From assembly GCA_009869945.1 (NCBI GenBank), contig WIXG01000135.1, forward strand, positions 1 to 64,000: a DNA stretch of 64,000 nt, in the 5' to 3' direction. Positions 16,555-30,200 of the stretch are shown one piece after another (the first letter of the stretch is position 1; each line of letters opens with the position of its first letter). The notes beneath the pieces are model-generated. The model was given only the letters and a program-made list of their open reading frames with translations. It had not been told where the DNA came from and ran no database searches. Both the position numbers and the translations under genes were made by a program. Origin of the DNA: Mesaphorura yosii. Lineage: Eukaryota > Arthropoda > Collembola > Poduromorpha > Tullbergiidae.

Positions 16555-19500
16555 ACATACGGCAAGGTAAGATTATTTCTTGAATTCTAAATCCATCAAA
16601 AACTGATGATGCAAAAGAGCTCATTCAACCGCTGACGCACAGCATTCTGTCAAGAGGATCGAAATTAGCACTTCAGTCGGATTTCCTGAGAATTTACCAT
16701 AATGTCATTTCCACTGAGTAAATCTCATAATTCTACTATACACTCACTTAAACGTGAGGTAGTCCAACACTTAACTAAGAATTAAAATGTCAGCAGCACG
16801 AACACATAAACACTTAGAGCCCCTGCAATCATTCTTTGCGTTTGCCTGCACCAGGAAAATAAGACGAATGAAAAACTGTTGATTACGATGTTACAACTAA
16901 ATGGCAACTAGTTACGTATTCGGTATTCGCGAAACTTTGTACATGAAATATGCAAATTCTGAGTTTTATGACTTATACCGGTTGTTGGTTTAGCAAAAGT
17001 TATAGGCAAATAGACACTGACATAAAGTTAAGTTACTGCTGGTGGTGGCAGGCATTACGTAAACTTATAAAACGTCGTAAGTTTTAGTTTGGCACAAGGC
17101 TTCTCGTACATAAATTACGGGGTCAAGGGAGTGCAGAAGACTGAGAAGACGTTTTATATGCACATACGTATATCTTAGTTACTAACCCCTTCTTAGATTA
17201 TGCTGATGACGATGACATAAACAAGCAGCAGATATAATAATGACAGGCGACGTCCACGGACCACCGGCAATGCTAATCAGCTACGAAGAGGATGATTGAT
17301 AAGTAACTTAGTTGGAAAAAGTTGTTATAAGATGAACAGATGAACTTCACCTACATGCAAAGTATAACATGAATATTAGACAGTGCAGGAGCAGTAATTA
17401 AGTTCAGAATCAAAAAATAAGAAATAGTGAAGAGTCCAGACAGGTGATTCCAAGAATTGCAACCCACCGAGAGTATATCTTGTCCATTTTTTGTAAATTG
17501 AGGACAGTCAGGTGACAAAATTCTGCCAGACAGGCTTGCATAACTGGTATTAGAATAAACTCTAACCACTTGCCACTTCGTGCTACCAGTTCTTAGAAAA
17601 TCGACCCAGACTTGCTCCAGACGCCAGGCAGCCTGCTTGTTCTTAACCAGTTCTTAGAATTGTTAAACTCTTGGCCTTAGTTGCAGTCACAGTACAAGTC
17701 CAGACGACCCAGGATCAGATTTCGGTATGAGTTAAAAGATCTTCTCACTACCGACTGGCTGGACAGTTGCACAAACTTGTTTTACAAGCACATCCAACCT
17801 CCTCCAACTCTGGTCACGCGTTCAATTAACATAGATTAACCACACAAACAACTTGGTATATGGAGCGGCGGCACTTTGCGAGCACTAATTTGAATGAATT
17901 TCACACAGTAAACAACAACAGTTCAACAATCAATCAGAAATGAGTTAAGGCAGCAATAATAACTTACAATTCAGCTCTTCATTCACAACTTGTCGTAGTC
18001 GTCCACAATGAGTATGCAATTTGCGAAGGATGAATTGAATTTTATCACTACCACGGTGTTCTTGATTGTGATATTCGCAATTCGCAAATGTATTGTGTAC
18101 TTTAAAGGGCGGCCGAAACGCAGACATCACAGCAGCAACTAAATACGACTCAGACACTCATACGAGACAACAGCACGATAATGCGATCCTCCAGTTCATT
18201 TCATTCATTCATGCGTCTGGTGAGTGGTGAATGCTCACTCTGCTGAATATGCTGCTGTCTGGCTGGGTTTTTCATCTCAATACACTCGACCAGACGTGTG
18301 ATGGTTTTACTATTTACGTCGTAGTATTTTCCGGCTCTTATAGCCTGAGCACCACAACAAAAACATGCAATACAAGAGGGTTAAGCTGTCCGCTGTATAA
18401 ATTGGCTGGCTCTAGTCCGAAACGGAATTTGTCAACCATGCGCTGGCCCGGGTCAAGTCAAGTCGAATTTCGGCTGTTATGTGATTGCTGGCCACGCTAA
18501 CCAATTGCAGTGTCCGTGAAAGATGCAAGCTGCTCTTATTTGGTTCTTCTGCAGGTATACACAACTTGTGATTTGCGCCATGGGTTTTTTGCAGACGAAA
18601 ACTCATGTTGTGTAAGAAGCTCGCATGCCAGCAACGACGTAACAACGCTAGCACGGATATTTTTTTTGCAAAAATAGAGCTACGTACCCGTCATCATTAC
18701 AGCATACTATGTTTTCGGTACTGTATTAGGTGTGAAGCGTGGTGAGGTAAAAGACCTCTGCAGGCTACTAGGCCCGACGACGCTGTACGTTATTCATTAT
18801 GCATGAGATCGTGGTCTTGAGACCGATATACCTCAGTTTGTGTCTGGGTTCCTCCGTCTCGGTTTTCGCATGTCCGATTACTCAGACTACCGGAAAACGA
18901 GTATTTTGCATGTATGGAGTACATTGTAACCGAGCTAAGTCCTGCAAGCAGTTCAATCAATTCTGCACTCCCAATTTAATGATTAGGTATTCGGTGTCTG
19001 GTTTCGTGTACCTCATTGTCTAAATGCCTTAAGAATAAACTCCCGAAAAGTTCGCTGAGATTTCGCAACAAAAATAGGAACTTGACGGAGGGTCGGAGAT
19101 TCAAGTGGCTACTCATCATTACGTGGCTTCTGGGATGGTGCTCGTCATATATGGATGGGCATGTGATCAACGCGATGGCAGACAAAAATATAAACATGCT
19201 GTACAAACAAAAACAGATCCATTGATGTTTTTCACCCTCTCCCTCTGTTTTCTGATAACAAAATTTCAATGAAATTTGACACAAATATTTTCGTACACAG
19301 CGCTGACTCATTGACTCGGAGTAAAGATGAGACAAAAACAAAGGTTGTGTGGGCTTGGTACTGAAAGTGCTGATACATGATCTTACATGATTAAATGATA
19401 ATGGAAGGAGGATGCGATGAGAATAATCGAATTTCGCATCGATCTTTGTGCTTGTGTTTTCATTGATGAATGACTAGCGTCTGTGGTACTCCAAAACCAG

Positions 19501-22500
19501 ATAACGTTCATGACTCATATCCTCCACTGTGCTGCGTGGCTTTTTTAGTCATCGCAATTAACAATCGTTAGAATCATTGGATCAAGATTATCTTGGAAGC
19601 TCAATATGAAATTATGCACCAATACCAAACAGTCAGACTCGCTCGTCTTTTTTGAAGTCTGGCCAGCAGCCATTCCCGAAATATCCTGGATGTATCTTAA
19701 ACTGTGTGAACAATATCATGCGAAACTTCGGCTTCGGAGTGAGAGTTGCTCTGAAGCAATCCATCCTCAAGAAAAATTCTGCTCTGACTTACAACTGAAC
19801 ATCACCTCACATGGATAACGTAGAGCACTGGAGCCTGAGGAAAGATTTTCACGAAGAACAAATTGGTGCTTGTGTTCGTCCTCAACCTGAGCCTGGAGTG
19901 CCAACATTTCACAAGTCTCGACCATCAAGTAGTCCCCACGAGGAGGGCCAAATGCGTGGTAGCTGCTGCGCAGACTTCCATTGGCGTAGAGAAAATAATA
20001 TCTGGGTGTCCATTCTCGTGTTATCCCGACTGGAAACACGGACATCTTATCAATATCAAAAAGTCAACTGCCTGCACTGCACACCTCTCCCGGATTGATG
20101 GGCGAAATCGCGCTTTTTGAAATGCTTTACTCACTTCGTCTATCAAGGCTACCACTATACACCATCCTATCAGATGAATTGCCGCTGTCCGAAATCAACA
20201 AGCCCGACATGTCCGGTACTGATTTTACCTTCTGCTGTTTTGTTTTGTCTGGGTTCGGTGGAAGTCGTGGGCCCCGATTGCCAGCTGCGGGTTTGCTACC
20301 CAATCCCGATCTGTCTTAATCCATCTTCAATTGCGTTTTTAAATATTGCCGTCCAGATTTGCTATCTTCCGATGGTTCCACTGCGTTAATTGTTTCAAGT
20401 TGCTTAACCAAGCTTAAGCACACAAAATCACAGATGACGGAGCCGGAGCAATAACAGAAACTGGAAGCTGCAATAAAGTAAATGCGCACAACGCCAAGCG
20501 CTGAACACAAACATTTGAGTTTCTTCAGTAAAAATTATACCATAAGCGGAATATCTCTAACGCGAAGTCTAGTGGAGCCAAAATAGTCATAAATTTTTAA
20601 AGTAGCAATAATATTGACATTCGTCAGCAGGAACCGTTCCAAATAATTTGTCATCCACTGTGAACTATCCGAGTCCAAGAAAAACACTTACACATTTATA
20701 TGCACCAAGTCATGAAGCTAGGCATAGAAAATACTAGAAGGTTCTGTTACAAGTGTACAAAAATCGAACCATTCGTGTTTGAACTCATTAGCAAGAACAC
20801 AAGTATGAATGTGTTAATATCCATACATTGTAACCCGCATTTCGGTGTGGTGAACTTGTTACAAAAGTTCGGTTCATTACTTCATGCGAGAGCGATGATC
20901 GCCAAGTAACAAAATTATTCCTAGCAAGCTTACATAAATGAAAGCAATTTTTCATTTGCATCGTCACGAGTCTCGGAATGTGGAAAGTTTTCTGGTAGCA
21001 AAATACAAAATAACAATGAGGCTTGAAAATCTTGAATCATGAGGCTTTCTTTCGCCTTTTACACATTTCTCCGCGTCCGCGTGCAGCGTTGTCTACGATA
21101 CCAGCTGTATCAGTACTTGGTACGTGTTCGTACTGCTATCTATAATTCGAAGATGCGGTGGAAAGTTTGAAAGTTTGATCAATAGAGGATTTCAATTCAT
21201 GTGACAAGAAATTAAAGGTTTGTTCTATCCTGTCGCTCTCGTGTCATGTGCTGACAAAGAGACGCGAACAGGTCTGGAATTTCGCATGTTAAGTCAAGAC
21301 AGGCAGCCACATCATGAAAACCAGGAGCATTGGTCAGATTGGCTCTGTTCCTTGCATGGAAATGTATGCCATTGCCATTATTCGAACTTGGGTATTGAAT
21401 GAACAGAAAGGAAGCAAATTTTTTCCTTGATACAAAAACCAATAATCAAATTGACTTGACACAGGACCACTACCACAACATATTTCGCCTTCTTTGCCTC
21501 AAATTCGTGTTCTGAGCAATTAATTCCCAGTATGGCACAGATTTAATCCTGCTAATTGTCAGACATAAAGGCTTGTCGTAATGTTCAAGGGTATTACAAG
21601 CCAGACAAGGAGGTTATCCATTAAAATGACAATGATAATGAAGATTCAAGCTATTCTCTCCTGGGAAAGGTGGCCACGCTGTGTAATGCGCAAATTTCTT
21701 GGTCATGTCATCGCATCGATTACCAAAATATTACAAGGAGACACGACTTTGACTTAGTCCATGGTGTCCATGGTTATGCTTCTGTTTCTATTTCATTCTA
21801 TAGTGTCTCTTCGTCTTCCTTGTGCCATATTGCCTGGCTTCGCATTGATTTTAATCTGTCTTCGTGTTAATGTCAAATATTACCACATGACACGGATACT
21901 CAGGTATACAGGTGTAATCCCTGCCGTGATGACTTCATTACAATCGCACTCATCTATTCAGTGAGTTCTATTTTTAGAGCTTTTGAGTACTATTGCGCAG
22001 TTTTTGTATCTGGCAAATTGCAATTCTTCATTTAGATTGCTTTTTGTGGAAAATTTTTAGCAAGCGAGTAAACAAGGTTAAATACCCTATAGTAGTGTGA
22101 ATTTTCCAAATGAATCTCAACATGATACCGAGGCTTGAGTGCATGCGTCACGATCGTGACTGATTCAACGACTTGTCTCGATTTTCTTAGTCTATTTTCT
22201 CCTGAAACGTTATCCAAGAAAGAAAGATTTGATAATACCAGCCAGTGCATCAATGTCGTTTGCTTTCGCTCGGTTTCGTGCTAACAAACAATAATGACAC
22301 GGCAGTCCAGATTGTAGTGTGGTGGCATGCATCGTTCCGAACTCAGTCGTGTATGCATACTGAAAGGAGAATACATGTAGGCAACGCGGTAACCAGGTAA
22401 CATGATACCCGGTCCCGTGCCCTTTACGCGTTGGTTCTTAATTTGGTTAATAAAAGCAAAAGCGATACAATCGGATTTCAGTAGTGTGCCTCAATCCTAC

Positions 22501-23352
22501 GCGTGAGATAACCGAGTTTGTTACTGCCGCTCCCGTGTCCCGTACATGTTAATCAGATATCACCCGAATTTGGGTTATCACTTCATAAAATAGGACACAA
22601 TAAGACATTATTCGCAATTCTAGTCTCGCCAGACTTGGAATTCTTGTTCTTATTCGCGTGTAAATAAGGTAAGGAAATGATTGATACTTTTTCCGTTTTG
22701 GTGACAACAATGAGAACACGCGTAGCCAGCCTCGTCTGGGCCTAATCTGCTCGCAGTCAGGTTGAATTTTGTCGAAGTGCTCCGAAAGTGGTTGGCACGC
22801 TGAGAGTGTTTGTTGAATCTATAATCTTTTGTTGGAGGTCTGAATTCTGAAAGAGAAATTCCATCACACTTTCTCCATGCACATTCCCATTCGCCATTCG
22901 CACTCTTTCATGTGCTTCTGAAACATTATTAGCCTTATTTGTTGACAAACTTCTTTCTGCACTGGTATTACAGGCACGAATAAAATATTGAAAGCCATTA
23001 TTCACCTGGATTGTCACTGCAAGACTTCCGTTCTGGCATTCCACGAATTGCAATGCGGATTGTGGTTCAGTTCTAATCTGGAGTTCACAGCATGTCTTTG
23101 ATGGAATTACAAAGTAAATTTTTCCCAGTTAAATTCAGAGGTTTGAATTCTTTTTGCATGTACTCGGATGCTAGTCGCGCTTTCAGTTGCTTCTTAGTTT
23201 TGCACTGGTCGCCATGTTCAGTTCTGCATTTATCTTCTCGTAGTTTTAAATTTCTCCAGAACCGACAATTGAATATATAGTTTCAAAGCGTTGCCTGCTT
23301 AAACTGCTCTGCTGGTGTTTGATCTTACTTCTATTCGTTTCCAGCAAACATA
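16555..23352. other. 6.8 kb with no gene recognised
   Basis: Only short reading frames without homology or splice support. It separates divergent Akt and carboxypeptidase, so it should hold their promoters, 5' UTR exons and regulatory DNA. Two copies of ACCAGTTCTTAGAA lie about 60 bases apart near 17585 and 17648. A 98-codon minus frame at 22757-23053 is the longest; I could not support it. Confidence 0.4.
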
Positions 23353-26300
23353 ATGACAAGCAGTTCGTACTTTCTCTCAACCATATTTTCCTCGAACGAA
23401 CGATTGGCCAGCGACAAGTCTCCAGTCTCAGCCAGACGCAGCAGCCGTGATGCCATTAAAGAACTTCACAGTGCCACGTTCTTCTTGGATCCACCAAAGT
23501 GGCCGGTAGAGTGCCAGGTAATTCCGCAATCACTGCGATCTTATGTCAGCCTTCCAACAGCCCCTATTCACATCTTGCGACGTGACACTGTCTCTAGGTG
23601 CTGCCCCAAAAAATCTTCCACATGTCCACGACGCCTTCCAAACCCGAGCCATTCTACGTGCCTTCAGGGACTGAACCGCAACCGAGACCGGTGGGTGAAG
23701 AAATGGGCAAGGTTATCTATGATTATCAGCCCAAATTAAGCGTGGATTATGTAAGTGGGTGCATTTATCCCTTACGATACCATTGACAAGGGAATACAGA
23801 CTTGCATTATGGCTTCTTATCTTACAGTACTGCCACTCAACTACTTCGGTGGGAACAGAGGTGCTCCAGACTTTTGAAACTGATGAAAATACTCTACGAT
23901 TTGAATCCCGATTCGAATGTGGGAATCTTAGCAAGGTGATAAAGATTACAAACGTGTACTACGAACTGTATTTACGTCCGGATATGTACACGGAGCGACA
24001 TTCGCAATGGTACTACTTTAGAATTCAAAACATGAAAGAAGGGGTTCTGTACAGGTAAGTGCATCATTATCATAATTAATCACAGGCAGAAGCCTCTAAA
24101 TAGAGATTCTAATTAGTGATATTTAATTTACAGATTCTCAATTGTAAATCTCAACAAGCCAGAGAGTTTATATCGATTTGGGTTGAAGCCGTTGATGTAC
24201 TCGGAAAAGAATGCTCAAACCAACGGCATTGGATGGGTTCGTTGTGGCAAGAATATTTCTTACTTCAAAAACGACCTTACGTAAGATTAGCATCAATTAT
24301 GCTTGCTACTTGTCGGACTTTGATAATTTTTTATCCAAATTCAGGTCCGACGAGAATAGTTCATATTACACGCTGACATTCAATCTTAAATTCAAGCATA
24401 ATGACGACACTGTGTACATTGCTCACTGCTACCCGTACTCGTACACAAATCTGCAGAATCATCTCAGGAGAATTGAGGTAATGGTAATTTGAGACTGGTG
24501 TTTCTTATTTTCTTGTGTTGACGTTGACCCGTCCAATTTCCTGTCTACAGATGGACCGATTCAAAATGACTGTATGCCAAACACGTCTTCTGTGCCGCAC
24601 GTTGGGTGGGAACAACATTTATATTCTGACAATAAGTTCACCAGAAACAATTACGGCTGATGAGGATGACGAGTCCAACAAGGTTCGTTGGCTATTTGCT
24701 TGGTGTTCACTTTGTCTCGTAGGAAATTGGAAATATTGATCATAAATTCACGCGAATGCGAATGTCTTATCGATCAAATAACCAAAACTTGTCTTTGGTT
24801 TCCCGTGTCCAGAAGCCTGTCGTGTTTCTCACCGCACGTGTTCACCCGGGAGAAACTCCTTCCTCGTTCATGATGAAGGAGATCATTGACTTCTTAACGA
24901 ATGACTGTCCCCAAGCACAGGTTTGCTCACAGCTGTCATCAGTCGTTTTGATTTATGTTTGTTTTCAACTTTTATGATAGTTACATTTCAACATGACATT
25001 TCTACTAATCCGTAGACACTCCGCGATCGATTCATTTTCAAACTGATCCCAATGTTAAATGTCGATGGAGTGATTGTTGGGAATTCGAGATGCTGCTTAC
25101 TTGGCCAGGATCTCAACAGGCAATACGGCACCGTTTTACGAGAGGCGTTTCCACAAATTTATCACACGAAAGTCATCTTGAGACGCTTAGCAGAAGAAAA
25201 TCGGCTTTTCCTATACTGCGATATTCACGGTCATTCAAGAAAGAACAACGCCTTCATTTATGGTTGTGAGAACAGGAAAATGTCCGAACGCAAACTGACG
25301 GAGCAGATATTTCCATTAATGATGCATAAGAACGCTTCGGATAAGGTGAATCGTGCTAGAAACTTTCCCTTTGCGTCTGGAAATATTGAGGAACTTTTCA
25401 TTACAATTCTTATCTCATGTTTAGTTCTCATTTCAAAGCTGCAAGTTCAAGGTGCAAAAAAGTAAAGAAGGTACTGGTAGGTTGTTTGTATGGACACTTG
25501 GCGTGACAAATAGGTGAGCCTGTCCCTGGTCCAGTGAAGCAAGTGATGTTATTTCAACATGCGTTTTCCATATACAGCTACACATTAGAAGTATCGTTAG
25601 GTGGGTCAACCCTTGTATCAAGGCAGCAAACTCACTTTCACATCGGCGATTATGAAGGTCTGGGTCGGCATTTTTGTGAGACACTGTTAGATTACTCTGA
25701 CCCCACCAAGGTGAGTCAATTACCACTAGACCAAAAGATCAATATATTCCCGAACGATTTAAGTTTGCTTTTAATGACCATAGGAACAAATGCGAGAAAA
25801 GATCTTGGAGAAACTGATAGAAAAGGGATCCACAGCAGACGAACCGATAAATGTCCCGATAAGCGATTACTCAAGGTAAGGCAAACCTCTTCACCTTTTT
25901 AATACTATCAATGAAACATTACGTTTTACAGTCTGTCGCGCAGTGAAAGTGAGAACGAACAGCAATCGGATGCCGTAGTTGAAGACGAAGGTGACGACAA
26001 GAAAGTGGCCACAACTACCATAAAGCGTCCGACGTCAGTCAGGATAAAATCAAAACATAATCGATCGGGTCGTAAGCTCAAAATGGTGCTGAGTGTCAGC
26101 AAGGCGAGCGTGGAGTTTATCGGGCTTGGGCGAAAGCATAAGAGCATGTCGGATGACGATGATGATGACGACGGACCGAATTCTGGTGTCAAACACGTTG
26201 AAACAGCAAATTATGGTGCTGCAAGTAGACCTCATAGGCTTCGTCGCCAAGAAAGCATAATTGCAGCGATGGAGCGGAAGCGAATTCTGCAAAGTGGAGC

Positions 26301-27113
26301 GTCACTTCGCAAATGTACGGTGTATTGATGTACATTTACATGCATGACTCGATGCTGACGTTTTATTTTCCTGCAGACAGCAAAGTTGTCTTCGATGATC
26401 CATTTAATCCTCCTGATCCAGACGCTTCGATTATAATTCGACGAAGTATGAAAAAGAAGACTAGCACGCACCAAAAGTCATACGATGTCGAGATGCCTCA
26501 AAGTGAAGACGAGTGTGACCAAACGGAAAATACAGAAAAAATAGTTGAGCAATTATCTCAACAGATTTCCACACTCAGATTGTCCAGATCACCTCGGCAT
26601 CTTGAACCTGAACCACCGCAAATAAAAATCAAGTCGCCGATACTGGCTCGGGTAGACTCCAATAGGAAACACATCAAGAGATCGAAGAGCCAACGAGTTG
26701 ACGACTCTGGAGTGGAAAAACTGAGTCCAAGTCCAAGCATGAGCAGGTTGAGTGTTCCCAAGCCATATCAACAGCAACGCCGTGTGTCATGGTCAGGAGC
26801 AACTTCTCTTGCCATTCCATCTTCAGCTTCCGTCATGAGCTCAGATTCGGCTCTCAACTATCGAAGAGCTTCAGTGCAGAGAATTGCTGAGAAGAAAGTA
26901 TCGAAAGTAGTTAGAAAGTCTATATCAATGGGAAGCGGCCGTACAGCTAGCGTTGATGAGACAAGGCTCAAGACGCAGTCCACAACGGAAATTAAGACCT
27001 TGCTCTCACCATCCACATCGACATTCACAGTCACGACCGCAGCTACAGCCACGACAAGACGAAGAAAATTACAAAACACAAAAAAACATCGACTTCAAAA
27101 GAAACAATTTTAA
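23353..27113 (+). CDS. AGBL2: Cytosolic carboxypeptidase, CCP2/3 type (tubulin deglutamylase family)
   Basis: M14D zinc carboxypeptidases trim glutamates from tubulin and other proteins. Thirteen exons join in phase: 23353-23517, 23598-23750, 23828-24054, 24134-24280, 24345-24477, 24551-24682, 24723-24920, 25016-25345, 25425-25513, 25578-25710, 25784-25875, 25932-26314 and 26377-27113, giving 972 residues. The N-terminal CCP domain shows [10 protein letters not shown] and [10 protein letters not shown]. The carboxypeptidase domain has zinc ligands HPGE (His360, Glu363) and His456 in DIHGHSRK, and a catalytic Glu in YTLEVSLGG (about 529). The last 350 residues are a basic, Ser-rich, poorly conserved tail with an acidic DDDDDDD run. 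AGBL2 and AGBL3 cannot be separated by eye. Upstream exons could extend the N-terminus, since an acceptor-like CAG lies just before the ATG. Confidence 0.9.
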
Positions 27114-27267
27114 CCATAGTAGAACCCTGCTAAGATTGTATGCTAGGAGATTCCCGGAATTTGATTTTAGAATTATGCAATTTTAGACTTAAGTAACCGG
27201 TGCTTGAAAAATTTGGTTTTCTTAGAAATGAAGATTAATGACGTTTTTTTTACTCTGCACTGCTCTA

Positions 27268-27273
27268 AATAAA
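27268..27273 (+). terminator. Poly(A) signal of the carboxypeptidase gene
   Basis: AATAAA lies about 155 bases after the stop, and a second one near 27304. Confidence 0.6.
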
Positions 27274-30200
27274 TTGCATTTAACTGAGCCAGACTCTAAA
27301 GCATAATAAATTGAAATGTGTAAGAAGAACATGCTGGTATTTTCACACGTTAAGTTCTATCTCGGTTTGTGGACTTTGGTCGCCAACGTCAACGGTAATC
27401 CCAGCGTAGCCGGGGTCTCAATCTTGCCGTTGGTCAGGATCATAGAAAGCTGCGAAGTGACTGCCAGTCAGCCCATCGCAATGAGCTAATTGCAGCAGTA
27501 TTGGCCATTTTTCGACCTAAATATTAAGTATTCATACTGTTACGCTTGAGTCCATTGAGCTGAAACTTGACTGCAAATCACAAAATGTACAAATGCCGTT
27601 AATATTTCCGTCTGACTGACAATATAGCTGTGGTACGAGGCTGTGAGACATCGATTTAACAAAGTTCCAGTTTGAGCACACGAAGAGCCATTTACTAAAT
27701 GATAATGCGGTAAAATTACATGTGTGTCCAACTGTTTTCAGGTTTACTCAAAGATAATACTGGACAATAAAGTTATGTACAGGGAATTTCAAGGATAGAC
27801 ATTGACAAGATATTCTAATAACTTTTATTATCAGCTTGTCGCAACTGTGAGATATTTTAAATTACGAACAATTATGAAACTCGAAGTACAAATGCCGCAT
27901 AGCAGGAATTCGATTTTCTTTCCCCAGTGATGCATTTGCAGCTCGGAAAAGTAATAACCATGTATGGTATGAGTTTCCTGATTTCGGCTGCACTTTTCCG
28001 ATCGGGTTGGGAAATCTTCATCAAAAACCTCGTAAATTACGACCCTATAATTGCCAAAGAACCTCGATTTAATGAGTCTGAGAATGCATTTTTGGTAAGG
28101 ATCATTTTAGCAAATTACTACATTAACTGGCTAATTGACTGCACGTGTGGGAAACCCCAGATGGAATTCTTATATTTGTAATGTAATACAAGTAGCGTTG
28201 CACAATACAATTCATCTTTCGTCAGTTTTTATATTTTGTTCTATTAATCATTTCCAATTACTGCCAGATCCTGCTGCATTTAGTTGGGCTGAAAGCCGGA
28301 ACCATCAACCTTTGGCTTATAAATGGGCAAGAGACGCTTCACGGGCTGCGATGTTTGTTTAGCGCTGCCGTCCGAATTGCTGAAAGTCAATTTACTCATT
28401 CGGCATTCAGGGTGCCAGACATGTTATTGCATCAATTAAATTTCCTCCGCAGCAGAATCTTGTGAGAAAATAAATTGTATGACATCCTGGTCATATATTC
28501 AATTCTTAATTACATGGTGGTGCCTAAAATACCGGAAATTAAATTTCTACAAGACTCGTTTGCTGATACTTTTCATTCATTCGTGAGGAGAAGTGCGACC
28601 ATCCGACCTCCTCCAAGAGAACGGCGTATGTATTGTGGCAATTAAAACGTACCACATACAGGATTCTGTGCTCCCAATTGATGGATCGTAAAACAACTGT
28701 TATCAAGCACGGACTGCGAACTAATGCGTCTTAAATTTGATGATGAAACGTTGCTATATTTCTATGTTGTGAAAGCCATGGGAAAATGGATCCGTGGTTC
28801 TAAGAAATTTCGTACATTACATTGTTGCATTGAAGTATTGAAGTGCATGAGGAGGAAACAGATAATGCGATATCCGAAATTAACTGTTCAGTCGTTTATG
28901 GTAAGGTATTGAAGCTTTTACAGTCAGACAGAAATGTCTTAACATGTCTGCCTGATTCATCTTGCATGCCATCGTACAATTCGAGCATTTTCTCATGTCC
29001 CAGGGAAAATACTTTACCATCAGACCGGATAGAATCGTCCCAACAGGAAATGACAACATTTCGCCTGCCGATCTTTCTCGACGTGCAAGCAAGCAGTGCT
29101 GCACTTAGACACCACAAAGAAATTGAGTTATGGATGCCAATGTGCTAGATTGGATTCGACTGCAGTTTTATCTCAATAAAGTTCAAACTGCCGTTGTTGA
29201 ATTTCATTCATTACGCATACGCTGGCTTGGCTTCGTTTCATATTTCTAAAAATTCGTTTCTGTTTTTCTCACAGCTATGCCATTGGGGCTGAATTATGAC
29301 CAGACGGCAACTGCTTTTCAAGAGCTTCTTTGCCATCAAAGTCTCGCCTCGTACAGCAATTATTTTATAACGACCCGACGACGGAACTCTGATGCTGAAA
29401 AATTACACTCTATTAGGTTTTTTATTGCAGTGGACTCTGGACTATCCGCCTTTTCATGGACATTTGTCCCCAGTTTACGTGATGTGATGACGTTCGGCCA
29501 GCCCAATGTCGCTTCTCTGGCGTCATTAGAAACGACTATTGAATGAAACGACTGAATCAGGATTGCTGTGCCTTAACTCTGCAATTATGCACGTCGTGTC
29601 AGTAATGCCAATAATTCTGATATTCAAAATCCCACCGCTTCAACATCTAGGCATTAATAAAACTATTACGGTTCTAAATAGCCACCTTGGTTCATTCGCT
29701 CTATTTTATGCATCTTTCGTTACGAATGTAGCGCAATTCGGACTCAGCGATCTTTTCGGCCCTGAAATAAAGTCACTTAAAGGTAATTGTTGTGCGGCGC
29801 CTTTTTGCTGCAGATATTAGCAATTGGAATTTTCCTTTCCTGACCTGATTCAATGAGAGAAGATTTTTTCCCAGAGTAATCCTTGCTGCCTGCTTACGTT
29901 GGTAATTATGAGATCATGTTCCAGCAATTCGTAAACAAAATAAACTTCTCACGGTATCTGTTTATCAGGGCTGGCCCCCACAGCGGAGTAATTATGCAAG
30001 AGGCTGACAATGAAGTTTTTTCACGTGCGCTCTCTGCGGGCGCTGTACCTTAATCACATACTTTGTCTTGTCCAAAGTTGAAAAACACCAGTCATTAACT
30101 CGCCACTTTGAGGATTTCCCACTCTTCCTGTACCCATCACAAATTATTAGCATCGAAGCTTTCTGGTACGCCACATGTGCAGCAGCTCCGTCTGCGCCTG

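Noticed and set aside
22757-23053. 98-codon minus-strand frame as a gene
   Set aside because: No recognisable family, no splice context and no conserved motif; frames of this size are expected by chance in the 6.8 kb gap.
16555-23352. Mobile element in the large gene-poor gap
   Set aside because: No transposase, reverse transcriptase, terminal repeats or target duplications could be recognised by eye.
27927-29820. Frames resembling membrane receptor pieces
   Set aside because: Short hydrophobic stretches occur but no chain of in-phase exons or receptor motif could be built.
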